Shown: positions 7,950-15,201 of the stretch, one piece after another
Layout of the letters: the number at the start of each line of letters is the position of its first letter
Numbering within the stretch: position 1 is the stretch's first letter
Notes under the pieces: generated by a model
The model's input: the letters and a program-made list of their open reading frames with translations, nothing else
What the model was told of the DNA's origin: nothing
Databases searched by the model: none
Assembly: GCA_034408745.1 (NCBI GenBank)
Contig: JAWXCM010000184.1
Location: forward strand, 1-52,470
DNA length: 52,470 nt
Origin: JAWXCM01 sp034408745
GTDB taxonomy: Bacteria > Acidobacteriota > Terriglobia > Bryobacterales > Bryobacteraceae
Reading direction: 5' to 3'
Program-made: the position numbers and the translations under genes

Positions 7950-8369
7950 TTATTCGCCCAGCAAATGCAGCACGATATTTCGGGAATGCGACGAGGACCT
8001 GTGCTCAAACACATACAGCCCCTGCCACGTCCCGAGAACCATCTTCCCGTTGACCACAGGGACAGACAACTGAGTCGCGGTCAGCGCCGCGCGGATGTGC
8101 GCGGGCATGTCGTCCGGCCCTTCCATGGTGTGCCGGTACAGCCGGTTGTCCTCCGGCGCGATCCGGCCAAAGAAGTCATTCAGGTCGAGGATCACGTCCG
8201 GGTCGGCGTTCTCCTGAATCGTGAGCGAGGCCGAGGTGTGCTGGAGGAACAGAGTCAGCAGGCCCGTGGAGATCTGGCTGGGCCGCAGCCAGCTCTCCAC
8301 GTCATGCGTGAAATCATACAGCCCTTTGCCTCGCGTGCGAACGGTGACGCGGTGAGTGAGTTGCCTCAA
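7950..8369 (-). CDS. yjbQ: YjbQ family protein (UPF0047; secondary thiamine-phosphate synthase type)
   Basis: This 139-aa protein matches the UPF0047/YjbQ family over its whole length: RGKGLYDFTHDVESWL, TGLLTLFLQHTSASLTIQEN, DVILDLNDFFGRIAP, LSVPVVNGKMVLGTWQGLYVFEH and the R-N-I-V end. Conserved His and Glu residues in HTSASL and near TMEGPDDMPAH form the family's putative metal site. Members are annotated as having weak thiamine-phosphate synthase activity; the physiological role is unsettled. The start is TTG at 8369, immediately after the glmS stop codon with no intervening base. Later ATGs would remove conserved strands, so the TTG is preferred. It is co-transcribed with glmS. Confidence 0.9.
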   Translation of the reverse strand: MRQLTHRVTVRTRGKGLYDFTHDVESWLRPSQISTGLLTLFLQHTSASLTIQENADPDVILDLNDFFGRIAPEDNRLYRHTMEGPDDMPAHIRAALTATQLSVPVVNGKMVLGTWQGLYVFEHRSSSHSRNIVLHLLGE

Positions 8370-10229
8370 CTATTCCACCGTGACGCTCTTGGCCAGATTG
8401 CGCGGCTGATCCACGTCACAGCCCAGCCTGACCGCGATGTGATATGCCAGCAACTGCATCGGGATGATCTCCAGCAGCGGCAACAGCAGTTCGTTTGTCG
8501 ACGGCAGGGTGATCACGTGGTCGGCCGACTTGCGAACTTCTTCCTCATCCTCCTCACAACACACCGCCACCACGATGCCGGAGCGCGCCTTCACTTCCTG
8601 AATGTTCGACAGTGTTTTTTCGTAGCGAATCCGGCTCTCCTCGCTGTGCGGGTCGCGGGTAGCCAGCACCACCACGGGAAGCTTTTCGTCGATCAGCGCG
8701 TTTGGCCCGTGCTTCATCTCGCCGGCCGGATAGCCTTCGGCGTGGATGTAGCTGATTTCTTTCAGCTTCAGTGCGCCTTCCAGCGCGATCGGAAAGTGGA
8801 TGCCACGGCCGAGGTACAGGAAGTCGGTGGCACGTGAGAGCACCCGGACCAGATCGTCATACAGCGGCCCGTCGTTCGAGAGGACCGATTCCAGCTTGCC
8901 CGGAATCAGCATCAGTTCGGCGACCAGGTTTTGCGAGTCTTCCGCGCTCAGCGTGCCTCTGGCCTGACCCAGATACATCGCCAGCAGGAACAGCGCGGTG
9001 AGCTGGCAGCTGAAGGCCTTGGTCGATGCGACGCCGATCTCCGGGCCGGCATGCGTAAGCAATGAGCCGGCGGCCTCGCGGGTAATCATCGAGCCCACCA
9101 CGTTGCAGATTGCCAGTGTTTTGGAGCCTTTCTGTTTCGCTTCGCGCTGCGCCGCCAGAGTGTCGGCGGTCTCGCCAGACTGGGAGATGACCACCGTCAG
9201 CGTGTCGGGTCCGAGGATCGGATCGCGATACCGAAACTCGCTGCCGTAATCCACTTCGACTGAGATACGCGCCAGCCGCTCAATCATGAACTTGCCCGCC
9301 AGCGCGGCGTGCCAGCTGGTGCCGCATGCCACGATGCGCACGCTGCGGAACTCGGCGAACTGCCGCGGTGAGATGTCCATCTCGTCGAGGAAGATGCGTC
9401 CGCTTTCCTGCCCGACTCGACCGAGCATGGTGTCCCGGACGGCCCGGGGCTGCTCAAAGATTTCCTTGAGCATGAAGTGCTTGTAGCCGCCCTTTTCGGC
9501 CATGATCGGGTCCCACAGAATGTGCGAGACCTGGCGCTTCACCGGCCGGCCGTCGAAGTCGGTAAGGTGGACCCCCTCCGGCGTCAGGATGGCCATATCG
9601 CCGTCTGAGAGGAAGAACATGTCGCGCGTGTGGCTCAGGATTGCCGGCACGTCGGAAGCTACAAAATACTCGCCGTCGCCGAGGCCCACCACCACGGGTG
9701 GCCCGAAACGCGCGGCGACAATCTTGTTCGGCTCGGATTTGGAGATGATGGACAGCGCGAAAACACCTTTCAGTTGCTTCACGGCAGATCGAACCGCCGA
9801 TTCGAGGTTGCCCGTGTAATACTTCTCCACCAGGTGGGCAATGATCTCGGTGTCGGTTTCCGTTACAAACTTATGCCCTTCTTCCTGAAGCTGGTGCTTT
9901 AGAGAAAGATAATTTTCGACAATTCCGTTGTGTACAACGACAATTTCACCTTTGCAGTCACGGTGAGGGTGGGCATTTTCTTCGGTTGGCCGACCATGGG
10001 TCGCCCACCGTGTGTGTCCTATTCCGAACGAGCCATCGACAGGGTTGGCGCGGATTGCTTCTTCCAGATTTCGCAGTTTGCCCGAAGCGCGGCAGATTAT
10101 CAGTTCGTTGTTTTCATCGAGTACGGCGATCCCCGCTGAATCATACCCGCGGTATTCCAGCCGGCGTAACCCGTCGAGGATGATAGGAACTGCTTTGCGA
10201 TTTCCGATATAGCCAACGATTCCGCACAT
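8370..10229 (-). CDS. glmS: Glutamine--fructose-6-phosphate aminotransferase (isomerizing) GlmS
   Basis: This enzyme makes glucosamine-6-phosphate from fructose-6-phosphate and glutamine, the first step toward UDP-GlcNAc for peptidoglycan and polysaccharides. The 619-aa protein begins MCGIVGYIGNRKAV, so Cys2 becomes the N-terminal nucleophile of the class II glutamine amidotransferase domain (residues 2-220; GHTRWATHG, HNGIVENY). Two SIS isomerase domains follow (about 290-430 and 460-600; CGTSWHAAL, ISQSGETADT, GAEYPAGEMKHG-like block at GYPAGEMKHGP). The end, LAKSVTVE, is canonical. No glmS ribozyme can be placed: only about 70 bp separate it from the divergent msrB. It heads the glmS-yjbQ-aldo/keto reductase-DUF486 operon. 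Confidence 0.98.
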   Translation of the reverse strand: MCGIVGYIGNRKAVPIILDGLRRLEYRGYDSAGIAVLDENNELIICRASGKLRNLEEAIRANPVDGSFGIGHTRWATHGRPTEENAHPHRDCKGEIVVVHNGIVENYLSLKHQLQEEGHKFVTETDTEIIAHLVEKYYTGNLESAVRSAVKQLKGVFALSIISKSEPNKIVAARFGPPVVVGLGDGEYFVASDVPAILSHTRDMFFLSDGDMAILTPEGVHLTDFDGRPVKRQVSHILWDPIMAEKGGYKHFMLKEIFEQPRAVRDTMLGRVGQESGRIFLDEMDISPRQFAEFRSVRIVACGTSWHAALAGKFMIERLARISVEVDYGSEFRYRDPILGPDTLTVVISQSGETADTLAAQREAKQKGSKTLAICNVVGSMITREAAGSLLTHAGPEIGVASTKAFSCQLTALFLLAMYLGQARGTLSAEDSQNLVAELMLIPGKLESVLSNDGPLYDDLVRVLSRATDFLYLGRGIHFPIALEGALKLKEISYIHAEGYPAGEMKHGPNALIDEKLPVVVLATRDPHSEESRIRYEKTLSNIQEVKARSGIVVAVCCEEDEEEVRKSADHVITLPSTNELLLPLLEIIPMQLLAYHIAVRLGCDVDQPRNLAKSVTVE

Positions 10230-10301
10230 AGAATCTTATTGTACCGGGGGAGAGGCCGAGGCCGCCTTTCGCAGTTAACGCGTAACCGCGAGGAGAACAA
10301 A

Positions 10302-10697
10302 ATGGACAAACTGAAAAGAACGGATCAGGAGTGGCGCCAGCAACTGACGCCGGAGCAATTTAAGGTCACCCGTGAGCATGGCACGGAGGGCGCGTTCACG
10401 GGCGAGTACTGGGATAACCACGAATCGGGCACGTACAAATGCGTCTGCTGTGGCACGCCGCTGTTTGAATCGGATACCAAGTTCGAATCCGGAACCGGCT
10501 GGCCGAGCTTTTATGCGCCGGTCGCCGCGGAGAACGTTGCCACGCATGAAGACCGAAGCTTTGGGATGAGTCGCGTGGAAGCGCTGTGTGCCCGATGCGA
10601 CGCGCATCTCGGGCATGTGTTCCCCGATGGGCCCGCGCCGACACGTTTGCGCTACTGCATGAACTCGGCGTCACTCACGTTTGAGAAGAAGGGCTGA
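10302..10697 (+). CDS. msrB: Peptide-methionine (R)-S-oxide reductase MsrB
   Basis: This enzyme reduces the R form of methionine sulfoxide in damaged proteins. The protein is 131 aa. The ATG at 10302 is preferred over the upstream in-frame start at 10239 because AGGAG lies 5 nt upstream and the protein then begins at the normal family N-terminus. Zinc-binding pairs are Cys47/Cys50 (KCVCCGTPLF) and Cys96/Cys99 (LCARCDAHLGHVF). The catalytic Cys119 sits in RYCMNSASLTF; SGTGWPSF is also present. No signal peptide is seen, so it is probably cytoplasmic. Its last 23 nt overlap the converging LytTR regulator gene. Confidence 0.96.
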   Translation: MDKLKRTDQEWRQQLTPEQFKVTREHGTEGAFTGEYWDNHESGTYKCVCCGTPLFESDTKFESGTGWPSFYAPVAAENVATHEDRSFGMSRVEALCARCDAHLGHVFPDGPAPTRLRYCMNSASLTFEKKG

Positions 10698-11379
10698 GCA
10701 ACTGGTCCAGCCGCTCGCGAAACGTGCGGCTCACCGTCAGACATATGCCCCCGTCCAGCGCCACGCGCGAATCGCCGTTCAGCGTTGGGCGAATTTCGCG
10801 GACCCGCGACACGTTCACAATCGCCGACCGGTGGATACGGACGAAGCGGTCGGGCGGCAGCCGCGATTCCAGGCTGTGCAGCGTTTCGCGGACCACGTAG
10901 GTTTGATCTCCGCAATGTACGCAGGCGTAGTTGTTGGCGCTTTCGATCCAGTCGACATCTGTCGTTCGGAGAAGCACCGTGTTGCGGCCAGCCTGGAAAC
11001 TGAGGCGCGGCTCAGAGCGACGCGCGTGGACACGATTCACGGCGTCGATGAGGCGCTGCCGCGGGAATGGCTTCAACAAATAGTCGAGCGCACGGGCCTC
11101 AAACGCACGTACGGCGTACGTGTCCCAGGCGGTGACGAAGATGAACTCGGGCCGGCGTCCCGGCGGGATTCTGTCGAGTACCCCGAACCCGTCCAGTTCC
11201 GGCATTCGTATGTCGAGGAAGACGAGATCGGGCCGCAGGTTTAAAATCGCCGAGACCGTGTCCGGGCCGTTGGAGCATTCGGCGGCAACGCGGATTTCCG
11301 GCATGGCAGCAAGCAGGGTTTGCAGCCGGTCGCGTGCCATCCCTTCGTCGTCGGCAATCAGTACGCGGAGGGGACTCAT
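10675..11379 (-). CDS. LytTR-family DNA-binding response regulator
   Basis: This 234-aa regulator has an N-terminal receiver domain (residues 4-120; acidic pair in IADDEG, phospho-acceptor Asp56 in LVFLDIRMPELDG, conserved Thr in FVTAWD, Lys in LLKPF). A C-terminal LytTR DNA-binding domain follows (about 130-230; VDWIESANNYACVH, LESRLPPDRFVRIHRSAIVN). Such proteins bind direct repeats and usually control a few nearby genes. Its ATG overlaps the stop of the adjacent kinase gene (ATGA at 11376-11379), so the two were one two-component operon. Since that kinase has lost its sensor half here, the regulator may be uncontrolled or silent. It overlaps msrB at its 3' end. Confidence 0.95.
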   Translation of the reverse strand: MSPLRVLIADDEGMARDRLQTLLAAMPEIRVAAECSNGPDTVSAILNLRPDLVFLDIRMPELDGFGVLDRIPPGRRPEFIFVTAWDTYAVRAFEARALDYLLKPFPRQRLIDAVNRVHARRSEPRLSFQAGRNTVLLRTTDVDWIESANNYACVHCGDQTYVVRETLHSLESRLPPDRFVRIHRSAIVNVSRVREIRPTLNGDSRVALDGGICLTVSRTFRERLDQLLSPSSQT

Positions 11380-11878
11380 GGTGCCGCCGGGATGCTCAGT
11401 CTCACAAGCAATCCCTCCGACGCGGGAATCAGTTCGAAACGCGACGCCTCCCCGTACCTTCCCCGCAGCCGCTCCCGCGTGTTTCGCAGTCCAAGGCCGT
11501 CGGCGAAGGGCAGCCGAGGTGGCTCGCCACCAGAGTCCTCCACCTCGATGCAGAGCTCATTTTCACGCACCTGGGCGCGGATTTCGATGCGTCCGCCTTC
11601 GCGGCGCGGTGCGATGGCATGTTGCACGGAATTTTCCACCAGCGGCTGCAGGATCATATCGGGCACCATCACAGACGCGGCAGCTTCGCTGATGTCACAT
11701 TCAAAGATGAGGCGTTCCTGAAAACGCGCGTGCTGAATCCCGAGGTACAGGCGCAGGAACTCGACCTCCTGGGCCAGCGGTATCTCGGGTTTGTCCCGAT
11801 CCTGCAAAGAACGGCGGAGTAACTCGCTCAGGTCGGCGATCATGTTCTCGGCCGCCGCGGGGTTAGTCGAAACAAGCC
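11376..11878 (-). pseudogene. 5'-truncated LytS-type sensor histidine kinase
   Basis: Only the C-terminal half of a LytS-type kinase remains: LVSTNPAAAENMIADLSELL, which is the helix following the phospho-acceptor His block, then the HATPase with PDMILQPLVENSVQHAI (N box), EVEDSGG (G1-like) and GLGLRNTRERL (G2). The His box (normally HFLFNTL) and all sensor or membrane segments are absent. Similarity stops at about 11878, exactly where plus-strand sigma-factor sequence starts. An ATG at 11843 could start a 155-aa ATPase-only product, but it would lack the phosphorylatable His. The gene overlaps the LytTR regulator by ATGA. Loss by deletion or an assembly join are both possible. Confidence 0.8.
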
Positions 11879-12805
11879 GACATCCTCCGGCTGATCTTCA
11901 CCTGCTGCCACCCTTCCCTGAATCAGCGGGCGCAAATTGCGCTGACACTCCGCACGGTTTGCGGTCTGACCACCCGCGAGATCGCGCGGGCGTTCGTCGA
12001 GCCTGAGCCCACCACCGCGCAGCGCCTGGTTCGCGCGCGCCGCAAACTCACAGAAGAGCGGATCCCCTTTGAGGTGCCTCCGGCGCACGAACTGCCGGAC
12101 CGCCTCGCCTCTGCCCTGGTGGTCATCTATCTGCTTTTCACGGAGGGCTACGCGGCCACCGGCGGCCCCGCGCTGATTCGCATGGACCTGACCCAGGAGG
12201 CGATTCGACTGGGAAGGCTGCTGCTGCGGCTGACGCCCGGGCATGCCGAGGCGGAAGGGCTGCTGGCGCTGATGCTGCTGCATGACGCTCGACGTGACGG
12301 GCGTGTCGACGCCAGTGGCGACCTGATTCCACTGGAGCAGCAGGACCGGTCGCTTTGGGATCGCGGCCGCATCGACGAGGGAGTGCGGCTGCTGGACGCG
12401 GCGGTCGCGCGCCTGCAGCCTGGACCGTATCAGCTGCAGGCGGCGATCGCAGCGCTCCATGCCCAGGCGACGTCGGCCGCGGCCACCGACTGGCGCCAGA
12501 TCGCGACGTTGTACGGTGCGCTGCTGCACCGCGGCCCGAGCCCGGTGCTGGAACTCAACGCCGCGGTTGCGGTGGCGATGGCGGGAGACGTGGAGGAAGC
12601 GCTCGACTGGATGGCATCGCTGGAGCGGCGCGGTGAACTGCGTGGCTACCACCTGCTGCCCGCTTCGAAGGCCGATCTGCTCCGCCGTTCGGGGCGCGTC
12701 GACGCCGCACGGGAGGCCTACCGGGAGGCGGTAGCGCTGGCGCCCAACCAAGCCGAGCGACGCTATCTGGAGCGACGTATGAGTGAGCTGTCCCCGAAGC
12801 GATAG
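11879..12805 (+). pseudogene. 5'-truncated ECF RNA polymerase sigma factor with C-terminal extension (DUF6596 type)
   Basis: The frame is open from 11867 but family similarity begins at 11879 with DILRLIFTCCHPSLNQRAQI, the start of sigma region 4. Then come LTTREIARAFVEPEPTTAQR, VRARRKL and the long extension typical of this ECF group: LPDRLASALVVIYLLFTEGY, EAIRLGRLLLRLTPGHAEAE, LLALMLLHDARR and TPR-like helices to the end. Region 2, which binds the -10 element and core polymerase, is missing. A GTG at 12074 could start a 243-aa extension-only product, so loss of sigma activity is expected. It abuts the truncated kinase head-to-head, implying one event removed the 5' ends of both divergent genes. 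Confidence 0.8.
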
Positions 12806-12824
12806 AATCACGTCGGGATTCCCT

Positions 12825-14396
12825 ATGAGCAGCCACCTTACACGCAGAGGCTTTGTACAAGCGGCGGCGGCAGCCGCGCTGACGCCGGCACTGAAGGCGC
12901 AGGCCGGCCGAAAGCCGAATATTCTGTTCGTCATCGCCGACGACTGGTCCTCCGAACACGCCGGTGTCTATGGATGTACCTGGATCAAAACGCCGCATTT
13001 TGACCGTGTCGCCAAAGAAGGCGTGCTGTTTAAGAACTGCTTCACGTCGAACCCCAAATGCAGCCCCTGCCGCGCCACCATCCTGACCGGGCGAAATACG
13101 TGGCAATTAAAAGAAGCTATTAACCACAGTTCGATATTTCCTCCGGAATTCGACGTTTATCCGGATTTGTTGGAAAAGGCCGGTTATACGGTTGGGTTGA
13201 CGGGCAAGGGATGGGGGCCGGGCGACTTCCAGTCGACTGGCCGCACGCGCAATCCCGCCGGGCCCAGTTTCGACGCCAGGAAACTCACGCCCCCCACCAG
13301 CGGAATATCGCCCCTCGATTATGCGGGCAATTTCGAGGATTTCCTGCAAAAGCGCACGAAAGAGAAGCCATTTTGTTTCTGGCTCGGCGGCACGGAACCG
13401 CACCGTGCGTACGAGCCGGGTTCCGGTGTGCGGGCAGGCAAGAAATTGGCCGACATCACCGTCCCGGCGTACTGGCCGGACAACAACGTGGTGCGCAATG
13501 ACATGGCCGATTACGCGCTGGAAGTCGAGTGGTTCGATACGCATCTCGGCCGTGCGCTCGGGCACCTGGAGAAGGCTGGCGAACTCGACAACACGTTCAT
13601 TGTGGTCACCTCCGACCACGGCATGCCGTTCCCGCGCGTGAAGGGGCAAATCTACGACCAGGCATTCAAGATTCCGCTCGCCATCCGCTGGGGCAAGAAC
13701 ATCACCGCGGGTGTGGTGAATGAAGATTTCGTCAGCACCCGCGACTTTGCGCCGACCTTCATGGAACTTGCCGGGCTGCCTGCCGGATCGTCCATGACCG
13801 GCACCAGCATTCTGAACATTGTGAAGTCAGGACGCAGCGGCGTGGTTGACAAGAATCGCGATCATGTGATGGTTGCCAAGGAGCGGCACGACATCGGCCG
13901 GCCGAACGATGAGGGTTATCCGGTGCGCGCGATGCGAACGCGCGAGTTCCTGTACGTCCGCAATTATGAGCAGGACCGCTGGCCCGCCGGCAACCCCGAA
14001 ACCGGCTATCGCAACGTGGACGACAGCCCCACCAAGACTCTGCTGCTCTCGAGCTTCGACGAGTACTACCGCATGTCGTTCGGCAAGCGCCCGGCCGAGG
14101 AACTGTACAAAATCGACGAGGATCCCGAGTGCATGCGCAACCTCGCCATCGACCCGAAATTCTTCGCGGTGAAGCGCAAACTGCTGGAGCGGCTGGAAGA
14201 ACAGCTTCGGTCTGAAGGCGACCCACGGCTGCTGGGCAACGCCAAATTCTTCGACACGATCCGGTATACCGGCGGGCGCAAACACTCGTATGAAGAGTGG
14301 TTAAAGAACAATACAAACCCGGCGGGTGTGGCGCCTGCGCCCACGCCGGGAGCGCCCAAACCTGGGGCGGCAAAACGAAGGGCTCGTGAGCAATAA
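12825..14396 (+). CDS. Tat-exported sulfatase
   Basis: This is a 523-aa type I sulfatase that hydrolyses sulfate esters using a formylglycine. The Tat leader TRRGFVQAAAAAALTPALKA indicates export. The catalytic signature is Cys79-Ser-Pro-Cys-Arg83 followed by ATILTG; Cys79 is the residue converted to formylglycine. Metal ligands are in FVIADDWSSEH (Asp39, Asp40) and VVTSDHGMPF. The length and C-terminal subdomain (VRAMRTREFLYVRNYEQDRW) fit heparan or glycosaminoglycan-type N-sulfoglucosamine or arylsulfatase relatives; the true substrate is unknown. ATG 12825 is chosen because it starts directly before the Tat motif; the open frame begins 42 nt earlier, overlapping the sigma remnant. It overlaps the downstream aldolase gene by 11 nt. 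Confidence 0.95.
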   Translation: MSSHLTRRGFVQAAAAAALTPALKAQAGRKPNILFVIADDWSSEHAGVYGCTWIKTPHFDRVAKEGVLFKNCFTSNPKCSPCRATILTGRNTWQLKEAINHSSIFPPEFDVYPDLLEKAGYTVGLTGKGWGPGDFQSTGRTRNPAGPSFDARKLTPPTSGISPLDYAGNFEDFLQKRTKEKPFCFWLGGTEPHRAYEPGSGVRAGKKLADITVPAYWPDNNVVRNDMADYALEVEWFDTHLGRALGHLEKAGELDNTFIVVTSDHGMPFPRVKGQIYDQAFKIPLAIRWGKNITAGVVNEDFVSTRDFAPTFMELAGLPAGSSMTGTSILNIVKSGRSGVVDKNRDHVMVAKERHDIGRPNDEGYPVRAMRTREFLYVRNYEQDRWPAGNPETGYRNVDDSPTKTLLLSSFDEYYRMSFGKRPAEELYKIDEDPECMRNLAIDPKFFAVKRKLLERLEEQLRSEGDPRLLGNAKFFDTIRYTGGRKHSYEEWLKNNTNPAGVAPAPTPGAPKPGAAKRRAREQ

Positions 14397-15198
14397 CAAT
14401 GTAGTTCCGCAGGACGTCGCGGCTGCTTTCCGCCAACGTCTCAGCAGCGGTGAGGCGGTCCTCGGCTGCTTTCTTTCCATGGGGTCGACGCTGGCATCGG
14501 AGATGATGGCGTGGGCCGGATACGAATGGGCGATCATCGACCTGGAACACGGCGCGGGTGGTGAGCGCGACGTGCCGATGCAACTGATTGCGCTGCAGGG
14601 CACTGGGTGCCTGGGCGTGGTGCGCGTGGAAGGCCGGGAGCGGCAGCGTGTGCATCGGGTGCTCGACTACGGGGCGCATGGCATCATGTTCCCGCGCATC
14701 GACACCGCGGAGCAGGCGGCCGAAGCTGTCGCGGCGATGCGCTATGGTCCTGAGGGAATGCGCGGCGTCGCGTTCTCCAACCGGGCGTGCCAGTATGGCT
14801 CGAACTTCAAACCGTATTACGAGAATAGCCGCAGCCTGATCTCGCTGATTCAGATCGAATCGCCACAGGCGGTCGAAAACGTGGAGGAGATCGCGAGGGT
14901 GGAAGGTGTCGACGTGCTGTTTGTCGGCCCTTCGGACTTGAGCCAGTCGCTGGGCATGTTGGGCGACTGGGAGAACCCCACGTTTCTGGCGGCAATGCAG
15001 AGGGTGGCTGAGGCAGGGAAGAAGGCTGGCAAGGTGCTCGGGCTGCTGCTGCCGACGCCGGCGCACTTTGCCACGTACTACAACATGGGCTATCGAATGA
15101 TGATCTCCGGCGCCGACGTGGTGCTGCTAAACAGCGCAGCCCGGAACCTTGTGGAGAGTCTCCGAAAGTCCCGGGCTGCGGCGGTCAGTTCGACTTAA
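14386..15198 (+). CDS. HpcH/HpaI aldolase family protein
   Basis: This 270-aa TIM-barrel enzyme belongs to the HpcH/HpaI (2-keto-3-deoxy acid) class II aldolases, which cleave 2-keto-4-hydroxy acids to pyruvate or related products. Motifs are VLGCFLSMGS, WAIIDLEHG with a catalytic-site Asp/His, GAHGIMFPRIDT, SLISLIQIESPQAVEN with the metal-binding Glu, and VDVLFVGPSDLSQSLG with the metal-binding Asp. The start is taken as GTG 14386 (GTGAGCAATAAC), preceded by GAAGGG and overlapping the sulfatase stop; the longer frame from 14326 lies inside the sulfatase gene. Pairing with a sulfatase suggests catabolism of a sugar acid released from a sulfated glycan, which is an inference. Confidence 0.9.
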   Translation: MSNNNVVPQDVAAAFRQRLSSGEAVLGCFLSMGSTLASEMMAWAGYEWAIIDLEHGAGGERDVPMQLIALQGTGCLGVVRVEGRERQRVHRVLDYGAHGIMFPRIDTAEQAAEAVAAMRYGPEGMRGVAFSNRACQYGSNFKPYYENSRSLISLIQIESPQAVENVEEIARVEGVDVLFVGPSDLSQSLGMLGDWENPTFLAAMQRVAEAGKKAGKVLGLLLPTPAHFATYYNMGYRMMISGADVVLLNSAARNLVESLRKSRAAAVSST

Positions 15199-15201
15199 GC
15201 T

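Noticed and set aside
10230..10301. glmS ribozyme or riboswitch between glmS and msrB
   Set aside because: The gap is only about 70 bp and shows no ribozyme core; it is probably just divergent promoters.
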